A stretch of 64,000 nucleotides of DNA, taken from NCBI RefSeq assembly GCF_900091725.1, contig NZ_FMBW01000066.1, positions 1 to 64,000 on the forward strand. Reading direction: 5' to 3'. The notes below the pieces were generated by a model that was given only the letters and a program-made list of their open reading frames with translations, was not told the origin of the DNA and made no database searches. Both the position numbers and the translations under genes were made by a program. The stretch is from Streptomyces sp. DvalAA-43 (GTDB lineage Bacteria; Actinomycetota; Actinomycetes; Streptomycetales; Streptomycetaceae). Below, in pieces: positions 25,119 through 34,402 of this stretch; within the stretch, counting starts at the first letter, position 1; each line of letters opens with the position of its first letter.

Positions 25119-26153
25119 GTGTCGCGTGTCAATCCCGTCCTGGCACGGGCCCTCCGTACAACTCCCTTACTCCGCCTGGACGTCACCCACCGGGGTCGGG
25201 TACGGCGTCTGGGACTGAAGCTCGAAGAGCACGGCCCCACCGGATCGGTGAAGGACCGCAGCGCCGTCGGACTGCTCCGGGCGCTGCACGACGAACGGCC
25301 GCTCACCCCGGGCACGGTGGTGGTGGAATCCACCTCGGGCAACCTGGGCCTCGCCCTGGCCCGACTGCTGCCGACGGTCGGTTGCGACTTCCTCGCCGTG
25401 GTCGATCTCAAGACCCCGCATGCCACCCGCCGCGGACTCGCCGACAGCGGAGCCAAGGTGATCGTCGTCGACGAACCCGACGGCCTGGGCGGCTATCTGC
25501 TGAGCCGGCTGCGCCGGGTGCGCGAGCTGTGCGCGGACAACCCCGGATACCGCTGGCCCGACCAGTACGAGAACTGGGCCGCACCCGAGATCCACCGCCG
25601 CACCACCGGACCCGAGCTCACCGGGCAGGCGGGACCGGAGCTCGGCACGGTGTACGTACCGGTCTCCACCGGCGGCACCCTCGCCGGCATCGCCGCCCAC
25701 CTGCGCGAGCACCGGCCCGACGTCGTCGCGGTCGCCGTGGACGTACGCGGCTCGCTGGCCGTCTCGGGCAGCGCCGGCCGCCGCCTGGTCCCGGGCATCG
25801 GAGCGAGCCGGCCCTCCGTCTTCCTGAGAGCGCCGCACAGCTACGACCGTGCGGTGCACGTCGACGACATCGAGGCGATCGCGGTCTGCCGGATCATCGC
25901 CGAGGACATCGGCCTCGCGCTCGGCGGCTCCAGCGGCTGCGCCGTGCGGGCGATGCTCAGCGACCAGGAAGAGGCCCCCGGGGACGGCCGTCTCGTGGTC
26001 TGCCTGGCCGCGGACGGCGGGACCAAATACCGCGACACCCTCTACTCCGACGACTGGGCGGCCGAACAAGGTGTAGCCAAGGAGATCACCTCCGCCGTGC
26101 GACGACTGCGCGGCGAAGGACTCTTCTTCGACCGGAAGCACCAGGAGCACTGA
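25119..26153 (+). CDS. SbnA-like PLP enzyme (2,3-diaminopropionate biosynthesis)
   Basis: A 344-residue fold-type II PLP enzyme of the cysteine synthase family. The PLP-binding Lys is in TGSVKDRSAVG near residue 42, with STSGNLGLALA after it and a C-terminal GGSSGCAVRAM. SbnA homologs join O-phosphoserine and glutamate to N-(1-amino-1-carboxy-2-ethyl)glutamate, which SbnB then splits to 2,3-diaminopropionate. A partner SbnB-like gene lies two genes on, which makes this assignment much stronger than for a lone paralog. GTG 25119 has AGGGAG five bases upstream. Codon 17 is TTA. Confidence 0.85.
   Translation: MSRVNPVLARALRTTPLLRLDVTHRGRVRRLGLKLEEHGPTGSVKDRSAVGLLRALHDERPLTPGTVVVESTSGNLGLALARLLPTVGCDFLAVVDLKTPHATRRGLADSGAKVIVVDEPDGLGGYLLSRLRRVRELCADNPGYRWPDQYENWAAPEIHRRTTGPELTGQAGPELGTVYVPVSTGGTLAGIAAHLREHRPDVVAVAVDVRGSLAVSGSAGRRLVPGIGASRPSVFLRAPHSYDRAVHVDDIEAIAVCRIIAEDIGLALGGSSGCAVRAMLSDQEEAPGDGRLVVCLAADGGTKYRDTLYSDDWAAEQGVAKEITSAVRRLRGEGLFFDRKHQEH
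25167..25169 (+). promoter_or_regulatory. TTA (bldA-dependent) codon 17 of the SbnA-like gene
   Basis: Reading from the GTG at 25119, codon 17 is TTA in the run ACT CCC TTA CTC. In Streptomyces TTA is decoded only by the developmentally controlled bldA leucyl-tRNA. The codon lies in the first gene of the NRPS cluster, ahead of the active site, so it could gate the whole pathway. I found no other TTA codon in a called gene of this window. Confidence 0.75.
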
Positions 26154-26155
26154 AC

Positions 26156-27385
26156 ATGGGCACCAGCACCACCCTTGACCGGCAGCCGACGCGCCCCGGC
26201 CTCCGGCAGTTCCTGCCGCTGGTGCAGGGTGCCACGCTGATCGAGTGGACCGGAACGGGCCTCTTCCTCGCCGTCTCGACCATCTACTTCGTCAAGGTCG
26301 CCCATCTCAGCACCGCGTCCGTCGGCACTGGCCTGACCATCGGCGGGGCCGTCGCCGTCGCCACCGCCGTGCCCATCGCCCGGCTGGCGGCACGGTTCGG
26401 GCCGAAGCCGGTGCTGATCGGTGTGATGCTGCTGCGCGCACTGGCCACCGTCGGCTACCTCCGCGTGGACGGCTGGTGGAGCTTCCTCCTCGTGGTCGCC
26501 GTCATCGCCGTCACCGAGCAGTCCTCACCCCCGCTGGTCCAGTCGTACGTCGGGGCACGCGCCCCTCAGAGCCTGCGCGCCAAGGTCATGGCCGTCCAGC
26601 GCACCGTCGTCAACCTCGGCATCAGCCTGGGTGGGCTGATCGCCGGGGTCGCCCTGGGCTCCGGCTCGCCGGGAGCCTTCCGGCCGCTGCTGATCGGTGG
26701 CGCGCTCGCCTATGTGGCGGTGGCCGCCGTGTACGCCACCGCGCGGCGGGAGGAAGTCGTGACGGCGGTCGAGGGCGCCCGGGTGTCCGATCTGCTCAAG
26801 GACCGCCGACTGCTGGGCTTCACCGCGTACAACGCACTGGTGTCGCTCTGGATGCCGGTGCTCAACGTGGCCTTCCCGCTCTGGCTCGTCACCGAGACTG
26901 ACGTACCGGAGCGCTATGTCGGCATCCTGTACGCGGTCAACACCGTGCTGTGCATCGCACTCCAGTACCCGCTCAACCGCTGCTACAGCACCGCACGCCG
27001 GGCCTGGCTCTCCTACGCGGCCGCGGCACTGCTGCTCGGTGGGGGCGCCCTGGCCTTCGCCGCCGCGCCCGGCTTCGGGGCGCGGGAAGCGCTCCTGGTG
27101 CTCGGCGCGGCCGTCGTCCTCCTGACCTTCGCCGAACTGCTCCAGGTCGGTGCCTCGTGGACCCTCTCCTTCGACCTGGCACCGGAAGGGGCGCGCAGCG
27201 CCTATCTGGTGCTGTTCAACACCAGCCGCACGGTGGCCAACCGGGTCGCGGGCCCGGTGCTGATGACCGGTGTCGTCCTCGCCCTCGGCACGGCCGGCTG
27301 GATCGCGCTCGCCTGTGTACTGCTGCTCGGCTCGCTCGTCCCCTTCGCGATGCTCCGCGCAGCGCGCACCACCACCGGCGGCTGA
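26156..27385 (+). CDS. MFS transporter of the NRPS cluster
   Basis: A 409-residue major facilitator protein with about 12 transmembrane helices. The loop-2 region reads RLAARFGPKPVLIGVMLLRAL, corresponding to the family's G-(X)-R-x-G pattern. It starts two bases after the SbnA-like stop, so it is co-transcribed and probably exports the cluster's peptide product or gives self-resistance. Uptake of a building block is less likely. Confidence 0.88.
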   Translation: MGTSTTLDRQPTRPGLRQFLPLVQGATLIEWTGTGLFLAVSTIYFVKVAHLSTASVGTGLTIGGAVAVATAVPIARLAARFGPKPVLIGVMLLRALATVGYLRVDGWWSFLLVVAVIAVTEQSSPPLVQSYVGARAPQSLRAKVMAVQRTVVNLGISLGGLIAGVALGSGSPGAFRPLLIGGALAYVAVAAVYATARREEVVTAVEGARVSDLLKDRRLLGFTAYNALVSLWMPVLNVAFPLWLVTETDVPERYVGILYAVNTVLCIALQYPLNRCYSTARRAWLSYAAAALLLGGGALAFAAAPGFGAREALLVLGAAVVLLTFAELLQVGASWTLSFDLAPEGARSAYLVLFNTSRTVANRVAGPVLMTGVVLALGTAGWIALACVLLLGSLVPFAMLRAARTTTGG

Positions 27386-27442
27386 CCCCGCCCCGCACCG
27401 TCCCCACCGCAACCGACCCCTTCGCCAAGGAGCCCCGCCCGC

Positions 27443-28516
27443 ATGGACTTCGAGCAATACCCCGACAGCCACTTCCGCTATCTGACCCGCGCGGACGTCA
27501 TCGAGGCCGCCCGCGACGTGGACATCGTGGCGGCGGTGGCCGAGGCGCTCACGCTGCACTCCGCCGGACAGTCCGTCCTCCCCGAGGAGGCCTATCTGGG
27601 CTGGACCACTCCACAGGGCGACTCGGCCAGGCTGCTGGCCATGCCCGGCGCGCTCACCCAGCAGGGGCGGCCGCCGGTCATCGGCATGAAGACCATCAAC
27701 GCCTCGATCGGCAACCCGGGGCGCGGGATACCCCGTTCCCAGGGCTTCACCCTGCTCCTCGACCCGGAGACCGCCCGGCCCCTCGCCCTGATGGAGGCCG
27801 CCTACATCAGTGCGATGCGCACCGCCGCGGTGACCGCGCTCGCGGTGCGCCATCTGGCGGTGGACCAGCCGCGCGGGCTGGCGCTCCTCGGCTGCGGCGC
27901 CCTCGCACAGGCACACATCGCGCTGCTGCTGCGCACCGTCCCCACCCTTCGCCGCATCACCCTGTACGACGTGGCGCCCGACCGCGCGAAGTCCGTCGCC
28001 CACCACATCGCCTCGCTGCCCGGTGCGGACGGCGTCGAGACGGTGGTCGCCGACGGACCGCGCGAGGCGGTACGGGACGCCGAACTCGTCGTGCCCGTCA
28101 CCACGGTGACCCAGGGGTACATCGAACCGGACTGGCTGCGGCCCGGCGCGCTCGTCTGCCATGTCTCGCTGGACGACCTCACCGAGGCGGCCGTGCTCGC
28201 GGCCGGCACGGTGATCGTCGACGACTGGAGCCTGGTCCGCGACGACCCGCGACGGCTGCTCGGCCGGATGCACCGGGCGGGCACCCTGCTCGGCCCCGAC
28301 GGCACCCCGCGGCAAGGAGTGACCGCCCGGCCCGGTGCCCGTCCCGTCGACGGCACGCTCGGCGACGTACTCGCCGGGCGGCACCCCGGCCGCCGCGACC
28401 AGGACGAGATCGTGATCAGCAACCCGTTCGGGATGTCGATCCTCGACGTCGCCGTGGCCGACCGCATCCACGCCCGTGCCGAAGCCGCCGGTCTCGGCGC
28501 CCGGCTCACGCTCTGA
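27443..28516 (+). CDS. SbnB-like dehydrogenase (2,3-diaminopropionate biosynthesis)
   Basis: A 357-residue protein of the ornithine cyclodeaminase/mu-crystallin family. In Dap-forming pathways SbnB is NAD-dependent and oxidatively splits the SbnA product to L-2,3-diaminopropionate and 2-oxoglutarate. Family features include GMKTINASIGNP, YISAMRTAAVTALAVRHLA and a nucleotide-binding LLGCGALAQAHIALL near residue 150. ATG 27443 is preceded by AAGGAG ten bases away. With the SbnA-like gene it should supply Dap for the adenylation domains downstream. Confidence 0.88.
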   Translation: MDFEQYPDSHFRYLTRADVIEAARDVDIVAAVAEALTLHSAGQSVLPEEAYLGWTTPQGDSARLLAMPGALTQQGRPPVIGMKTINASIGNPGRGIPRSQGFTLLLDPETARPLALMEAAYISAMRTAAVTALAVRHLAVDQPRGLALLGCGALAQAHIALLLRTVPTLRRITLYDVAPDRAKSVAHHIASLPGADGVETVVADGPREAVRDAELVVPVTTVTQGYIEPDWLRPGALVCHVSLDDLTEAAVLAAGTVIVDDWSLVRDDPRRLLGRMHRAGTLLGPDGTPRQGVTARPGARPVDGTLGDVLAGRHPGRRDQDEIVISNPFGMSILDVAVADRIHARAEAAGLGARLTL

Positions 28517-28527
28517 GGGGGATCCGC

Positions 28528-29343
28528 ATGACCATCGACCAGAACATCCAGGAGATCAACCGCACCATGTGGTCGTACGGCGAGTACCGGCACGTCGCCG
28601 ACCTGCTGCGACCGGGCGCCGTCGAGCTGGTCGACCGGCTCGCCCCCGCCCAGGGCACCGCCCATCTCGACGTCGCCACCGGCAACGGCAACGTCGCGCT
28701 GCTGTCCGCCCTGCGCGGCTGCCTCGTCACCGGACTCGACCTGACCGACGAGTTCTTCCCCGACGCGCGCGAACGGTTCGCCCAGGCCGGAGTCGAGGTG
28801 GAGCTGCACCGCGGCGACGCCCAGGAACTCCCCTTCGCCGACGCCTCGTTCGACCTGGTGACCTCCACCTACGGGATCCAGTTCGCACCCGACCACACCG
28901 CGTCGTGCGGGGAGATCTCCCGGGTGCTGCGGCCGGGCGGCCGCATCGGCATGTGCAACTGGACGGCCCGCAGCTGGACCGCGCACTTCCAGGAGATCCT
29001 CTCCTCCTACTTCCCCTCGCCCAACGGCCACCAGGGACAGCCCATGCTGTGGGGCTCGCCGGACTACCTCGCCGAACTCCTCGGCCCCGGATTCACGGTC
29101 ACCTCCGAACGCCGCGAACTCTTCTACCCGTTCGCCACGGCCGAGGACCTGGTGACCTTCTTCGAGAACTGCTTCGGCCCCTGCATAGCGGCGAAGAACA
29201 CCATCTCGCCGCCCTCACGGTGGAAGGAACTGCGAGCGGAAATGGTCGAGATGACCGAGGGATTCCACACCACGGACGCCCGCGGCACGGGCGTGCCCGT
29301 CGAGTACCTGCTGGTCGTCGCGGAGAAGCGGGCAGCCCGGTGA
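28528..29343 (+). CDS. SAM-dependent methyltransferase of the NRPS cluster
   Basis: A 271-residue class I methyltransferase (Methyltransf_11/25 type) with motif I HLDVATGNGNVALLSAL near residue 43 and GLDLTDEF after it. ATG 28528 follows GAGGGGG. Its stop overlaps the GTG of the first NRPS gene, so it is co-translated with the assembly line. It would N-, O- or C-methylate a building block or the finished peptide; which is not visible. Confidence 0.88.
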   Translation: MTIDQNIQEINRTMWSYGEYRHVADLLRPGAVELVDRLAPAQGTAHLDVATGNGNVALLSALRGCLVTGLDLTDEFFPDARERFAQAGVEVELHRGDAQELPFADASFDLVTSTYGIQFAPDHTASCGEISRVLRPGGRIGMCNWTARSWTAHFQEILSSYFPSPNGHQGQPMLWGSPDYLAELLGPGFTVTSERRELFYPFATAEDLVTFFENCFGPCIAAKNTISPPSRWKELRAEMVEMTEGFHTTDARGTGVPVEYLLVVAEKRAAR

Positions 29344-32300
29344 CCGGCCTGCCCGAGCACTACCCCCGGCTCCCCCTGGCCGGGGGAACGCGGGAACGCG
29401 CCGTCGCCACGGCACTCATCCGGCGCGAACCCTACGAGCTGGGCGAGGGGGTCCACGCCCACGTCGAGCGGTTCGCGGCCGCGCACCCCGACCGGACCGC
29501 GGTCGAGGACGGCGAGGTCTCCCTCGGATACGGGCAGCTGGCCGACCTGATGCAGCGCACCGCGGCGCAGCTGGCGGCCGCCGGGATCCGGGAGGGGCAG
29601 ATCGTCGCGGTCGGCGGCCGGCGCGGCTCCGACGTCATCACCGCCTTCCTCGCCCTGGAACTGCTCGGCGCCGTCTACCTCCCGGTCGACGCGAGCTGGC
29701 CCGCCGCCCGCGTCGAGTCCCTCCTCACCGACAGCGGCGCGGCCCTGCTGCTGACCACCGGCACACCGGCGGACAGCGGAGAACTCGTCAAGGGCGCCCG
29801 CGCGGCAGGCGTACCCACCACGCCACCCCGCCCCGCGGACGCCCCGTACACCCGGACCCGGCCGCCCGCCCCCGACGAGGTGCGCTACGTCCTCTACACC
29901 TCGGGCTCGACCGGCCGCCCCAAGGCCGCGATCGTCGAGCACCGGGGGATGCTCAACCACCTCCGGGCCAAGATCGACGACCTCGGGCTGACCGCCGACG
30001 ACCGGCTGGCCCAGACCGCGCCGCTGAGCTTCGACATCTCCGTCTGGCAGATGCTCGCACCGCTGCTCGTCGGTGGCCGGGTCCAGGTCCTCGCCGACGA
30101 GCAGGCCCAGGACGGCGCCCTGCTGCTGGAGGAGCTGCGCGCACGCGGAACCACGGTGCTGGAGACCGTGCCCACCCTGATGCGCTTCCTGCTCGACGCC
30201 CAGGAGACCGCGGGAATCCGGCCCGGCGCGCTGCGCTGGATGATCGCCACCGGCGAGGAGCTGCCCCCGGCGCTGGCCCGGCGGTGGCACGACACCCTGC
30301 CGGGGATCCGGCTGCTCAACGCCTACGGCCCCACCGAGTGCTCGGACGACGTCACCCACGCCGAACTCGGCCCGCCCGCCCCCGGAGTACGCCACCTGCC
30401 GATCGGCTCGCCCATCGGCAACGCCGAACTGTACGTACTGCGCGAGGAGAACGGACAGTGGCACGCCTGCGCGCACGGCGAGACGGGGGAGCTGTTCGTC
30501 GGGGGAATCGTCGTGGGACGCGGCTACCTCGGTGACCCGGAGCGCACCGCGCTCGCCTTCTTCACCGACCCCTTCGGCGCCGACGGCGGGCGCCTCTACC
30601 GCACCGGGGACGCCGTACGCGTACTGCCGGACGGCCAACTGGAGTACCTGGGCCGGGTGGACCGACAGGTGAAGCTCGGCGGCGTACGCATGGAACTCGC
30701 CGAGATCGAGGCGGTACTCGGCGGCCACCCCGCGGTCGCCGCCTGTGCCGTCACCGTCCACACCCCCGACGACACCGGAGCCCTGGTCGCCCGGGAGAGC
30801 GCCCACACCCCGGTGGCCGCGCAGCCGCCCCGGCTCGTCGCCTACCTCACCGCCTCCGACGACGAACCGACCGAGGCGGCGCTGCGCACCCATCTGCGCG
30901 ACAGGCTCCCCGCCCCCATGGTGCCGCACACCTTCGTCGTCCTGCCCCGGCTCCCGCTCACCCGCAACGGCAAGACGGACTACAAGGCCCTGCCCGCACC
31001 ACCGCGCCGCAGCCGCCCCGACACCCGCGCCTACACCCCGCCGCGCGGCGAGGCGGAGACCGCGATCGCCGCGCTCGTCGCCGGACTCCTCGGCACCGGC
31101 CGGGTCGGCAGGAACGATCGGTTCCTGGAACTGGGCGGCGACTCGCTGCTCGCGATGCGGCTGGTCGCAGCCCTGCGCGAGACCGGATCGGCGGCCGGCC
31201 TGCGCGACGTGCTGCGCGACGGCAGCCCCGCCGCACTCGCCGCGCTCGGCCACGACCGGCGGCCCGCGACCGGTGCCCGCCCGGCGGCGCCACGGGACGA
31301 CGCGCCGCGCACCCGGCCGCTCACCCCGCAGCAGGCCGGGGTCTACTTCCACTGGCGGCTCGACCCGCTCAGCCCCTACTACAGCTACCAGGGCTCCCTG
31401 GAACTCGACGGACCCCTCGACGTGGCACGGCTGGCACAGGCCTGGAGCCTGCTGCTCGCCGAGAATCCGCTGCTCCTCGCCCGGTTCGCCGAGACCGACG
31501 AGGCGGACGGGCGGGAAGCGGGGCACGAGGTGGTGCACCACTACCCGCACTGGGAGGTGCCGCTGCCCGCCGGCGTCCGCGATATCACCGCGGAGGCGTT
31601 CCGCGCGGTGGCCGCCGAGGAAGCCGCCAGGCCCTTCGACCTCCTGGGCGAACCTGCCCTGCGCACCGGGCTGTTCCGGCTGCCCGGCGGACAGCACCGG
31701 CTCCTGGTCACCATGCACGAACTCCTCCTCGACGGCTGGGGAGCGACCGTGCTGTTCCAGCGGCTGGCCGAACTCTACGAACAGCGGCCCGCCGGACCCG
31801 ACCCCGAACGAGCCACCCGCTACGACCGCTATCTCGACCACCTGACGGAGCGGCTGGCCTCCGAGGAGGTGGCCGAAGCGGGGGAGTACTGGCTGCGCCG
31901 ACTCGCGGGCGAGCTCCCGGCACTCCAGATCGCCCAGCGGCCAAGGCCCGCCGCACCCACCTACCGGGGCGAGATCACCGAGGCGGTCCTCGACGAGGAA
32001 CTCTCCCGGCGGCTGCGCGCCACCGCGGTCGCCGCGTCCGCCACCGCCTTCGTCCCCCTGCTGGCCGCCTACGCACTGGCCCTGGGCTACTACAGCGACG
32101 CCGACGACGTGATCGTCGGCGCCCCGATGGCGGGGCGGGAGCGGCCGGAGACCGCCGACGTGCCCGCCTTCACGCTCGCCATGCTGCCACTGCGCCTGAA
32201 CCTCGACCCGGCCGCCACCCTCGCGGAGTTCACCGCACAGGTGAGGGAGACGGTGTACGACGCCTACGCCGCCGCCGAGCACCCCTTCGGCTGGACGCTG

Positions 32301-32651
32301 CGCCGGCTCCCGGCCGCCTCACGGAGCTCATCGGCGACCCCGGTCTTCCAGACCATGCTCAACATGCTGCCCTACCCGGCGCGCGCCACCACCGCCTCGG
32401 ACGTCCGGTTCCGCTTCGTCGAACTGGACACCGGCTACACCAAGTACGACTGCGCCCTGTACGTCCAGCCGCACGGCCCCGGCCAACTGCTGCTCCAGTA
32501 CGCCTACCAGCGGGAACTGCTCGACGCGCCGGCCGCCCGCAACGTACTGGAATCCACCCTGATCGCGTTGCGGGCCCTCACCGACCCGGAGTGCGCCGAG
32601 CACACCACCGTTCGTTCCCTCGACCTGCTGCCCGGAGACGATCAACGATGA
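29340..32651 (+). CDS. NRPS, A-T-C architecture
   Basis: A 1103-residue nonribosomal peptide synthetase. The adenylation domain (about residues 30-530) has YTSGSTGRPKA near 186 and GRVDRQVKLGGVRMEL. Aligned to GrsA by eye, pocket residues include D232, I233, W236, E275, D336 and D337, acidic enough to hold a cationic amino acid such as diaminopropionate. The carrier Ser is S602 in LGGDSLLAMR. The C domain (about 660-1090) has LTPQQAGVYFHWRL at its start. Its HHxxxDG motif reads HELLLDGWG at 31716-31742, so the catalytic second His is Glu. Start GTG overlaps the methyltransferase stop; ATGA links to the next gene. Confidence 0.92.
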   Translation: MTGLPEHYPRLPLAGGTRERAVATALIRREPYELGEGVHAHVERFAAAHPDRTAVEDGEVSLGYGQLADLMQRTAAQLAAAGIREGQIVAVGGRRGSDVITAFLALELLGAVYLPVDASWPAARVESLLTDSGAALLLTTGTPADSGELVKGARAAGVPTTPPRPADAPYTRTRPPAPDEVRYVLYTSGSTGRPKAAIVEHRGMLNHLRAKIDDLGLTADDRLAQTAPLSFDISVWQMLAPLLVGGRVQVLADEQAQDGALLLEELRARGTTVLETVPTLMRFLLDAQETAGIRPGALRWMIATGEELPPALARRWHDTLPGIRLLNAYGPTECSDDVTHAELGPPAPGVRHLPIGSPIGNAELYVLREENGQWHACAHGETGELFVGGIVVGRGYLGDPERTALAFFTDPFGADGGRLYRTGDAVRVLPDGQLEYLGRVDRQVKLGGVRMELAEIEAVLGGHPAVAACAVTVHTPDDTGALVARESAHTPVAAQPPRLVAYLTASDDEPTEAALRTHLRDRLPAPMVPHTFVVLPRLPLTRNGKTDYKALPAPPRRSRPDTRAYTPPRGEAETAIAALVAGLLGTGRVGRNDRFLELGGDSLLAMRLVAALRETGSAAGLRDVLRDGSPAALAALGHDRRPATGARPAAPRDDAPRTRPLTPQQAGVYFHWRLDPLSPYYSYQGSLELDGPLDVARLAQAWSLLLAENPLLLARFAETDEADGREAGHEVVHHYPHWEVPLPAGVRDITAEAFRAVAAEEAARPFDLLGEPALRTGLFRLPGGQHRLLVTMHELLLDGWGATVLFQRLAELYEQRPAGPDPERATRYDRYLDHLTERLASEEVAEAGEYWLRRLAGELPALQIAQRPRPAAPTYRGEITEAVLDEELSRRLRATAVAASATAFVPLLAAYALALGYYSDADDVIVGAPMAGRERPETADVPAFTLAMLPLRLNLDPAATLAEFTAQVRETVYDAYAAAEHPFGWTLRRLPAASRSSSATPVFQTMLNMLPYPARATTASDVRFRFVELDTGYTKYDCALYVQPHGPGQLLLQYAYQRELLDAPAARNVLESTLIALRALTDPECAEHTTVRSLDLLPGDDQR

Positions 32652-34402
32652 CCACGCCGACCCTGCTGGAACGCTTCGCCGAGCAGGTGGCGGCCCACCC
32701 CCGGGCCGTCGCCCTGCGCCACACCGGCACCAGCGTCAGCTACCGCGAACTCGACGAATGGAGCGGCCGGCTGGCCGCCCGGCTCGCCGCCAAGGGCACC
32801 GGTCCCGGCTCGCTGGTGGCCCTCGCCGCCCAGCGCGGCCCCGCCGCCGTCGCCGGAGTCCTCGCCGTACTGAAGACCGGTGCCGCCTACCTCGGGCTGG
32901 ACCCCGCGATCCCCGTGCGCAGGCAGCGCCGGATGGTGGAGGAGACCGGACCGCACTGCGTCCTGGCCGAGCCCGGACTCGACCAGTTCCCCACCCTGGA
33001 CGCACCGCGCGTCACCCTGGCGCCCCTCACCGAGGGCCCGCTGCACCAGGCCCCCGAGCAGGAGCCCGACGAGGACGCGCTCTTCCACATCGTCTACACC
33101 TCGGGGACGACCGGAAACCCCAAGGGCGTACGCATCAGCCACCGTTCGGTCCGGGGCCGGCTGGAGTGGATGTGGCAGGACCACCCGTTCCCGGAGAACG
33201 CGGTGCTCGCCGTCCAGAAGTCCCTGGCACTGGTCGCCTCGCCGTGGGAGCTGCTGGGCGGACTGCTCAAGGGCGTCCCGTCCGTCGTGCTCGCCACCGA
33301 CGAACTCCTCGACCCCGCGCTCTTCGCCGCCGCCGTCGAACAGGAACACATCACCCATCTCTTCCTGACCCCGCAGCTCATCGCCGGACTGCTGGAGGAG
33401 AGCGCCGCCCGCCCCGGCGGACACCGGCCGGTCCTGGTCACCAGCGGCGCCGACACCCTGCCGGTGGACACCGTCCTGCGCTTCCGCGAGGTCTGGCCCG
33501 ACACCACCCTGCTCAATCTGTACGGCATGACGGAGACCGCCTCCAACGTCGCCGCGTACGACACCGCCCTGCTGCCCGCCGACGCCGAACGCGTCCCCGT
33601 CGGCAGCCCCGTGGCGGGCGCCTCCCTCTCCGTCCGCGACCGGCTCGGCCGACGGCTGCCGACCGGTGTGACCGGCGAGGTGTGGGTATCCGGGCCGCCC
33701 CTGGCCCTCGGCTATGTCGGCGGCGACGGCGAGGACCGCTTCACCACCGACGACGCCGGGATCCTGCACTACCGCACCGGCGACCGGGGCCGCCGGCTCC
33801 CGGACTCGGGACTGGAGATCACCGGCCGCGCCGACAACCAGATCAAGGTGCGCGGCTACCGCGTCGAGCTGGAGGAGATCGAGGCCACCCTGCGCAAGGC
33901 ACCGGACATCACCGACGCGGGGGTCTACGCGGAGACCGAGGGCGGCGAGACACGCATCGTCGCCTGCGTCACCGCCGAGGAGGAGACCGGCACCGCCGCA
34001 CTCCGTGCCCATCTGCGCGACCGGCTGCCCGACTACATGCTGCCCGCCCGTGTCCAGCAGGTCCCCCGGCTCCCGCTCGGTACCAACGGCAAACTGGACC
34101 GCACCGCCCTGCGCACCCTCGTGGCGGGCATCGGGCAGCAGCAGGCGGCCGGATTCACCCCGTCCGACGCCACCGAGGCCGCCGTCGCCGAGCTCTGGCG
34201 CGAACTGCTCGGCGCACCGCCCGCCTCGGCGGACCAGAACTTCTTCGACGCCGGGGGCCACTCCCTGCTCGCGGTACGGCTCGCCAACCGGCTGGCGACG
34301 GTGGCGGGCCGCCGGGTCCCGCTGCGCCGCATCCTCGGCGCCCCCACCGTCACCGCGATCGCCGCCGCGTGCCGCGAGATCCAGCAGGAGGAGCAGATAT
34401 GA
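32648..34402 (+). CDS. NRPS, A-T didomain
   Basis: A 584-residue protein with an adenylation domain (about 1-490; YTSGTTGNPKGV near 152, ITGRADNQIKVRGYRVEL near 400) and a carrier domain with S539 in AGGHSLLAVR. In the pocket region the sequence is LALVASPWEL, so Val196 occupies the place of the Asp that normally binds the substrate alpha-amino group. This is seen in domains that load beta-amino or non-amino acids. It is coupled by ATGA on both sides and would supply the acceptor for the upstream condensation domain. Confidence 0.9.
   Translation: MTTPTLLERFAEQVAAHPRAVALRHTGTSVSYRELDEWSGRLAARLAAKGTGPGSLVALAAQRGPAAVAGVLAVLKTGAAYLGLDPAIPVRRQRRMVEETGPHCVLAEPGLDQFPTLDAPRVTLAPLTEGPLHQAPEQEPDEDALFHIVYTSGTTGNPKGVRISHRSVRGRLEWMWQDHPFPENAVLAVQKSLALVASPWELLGGLLKGVPSVVLATDELLDPALFAAAVEQEHITHLFLTPQLIAGLLEESAARPGGHRPVLVTSGADTLPVDTVLRFREVWPDTTLLNLYGMTETASNVAAYDTALLPADAERVPVGSPVAGASLSVRDRLGRRLPTGVTGEVWVSGPPLALGYVGGDGEDRFTTDDAGILHYRTGDRGRRLPDSGLEITGRADNQIKVRGYRVELEEIEATLRKAPDITDAGVYAETEGGETRIVACVTAEEETGTAALRAHLRDRLPDYMLPARVQQVPRLPLGTNGKLDRTALRTLVAGIGQQQAAGFTPSDATEAAVAELWRELLGAPPASADQNFFDAGGHSLLAVRLANRLATVAGRRVPLRRILGAPTVTAIAAACREIQQEEQI

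Noticed and set aside
29124..32282. 1052-codon minus-strand open frame across the first NRPS gene
   Set aside because: It is a codon-bias shadow; it lies opposite clear A-T-C motifs and has no recognisable domain.
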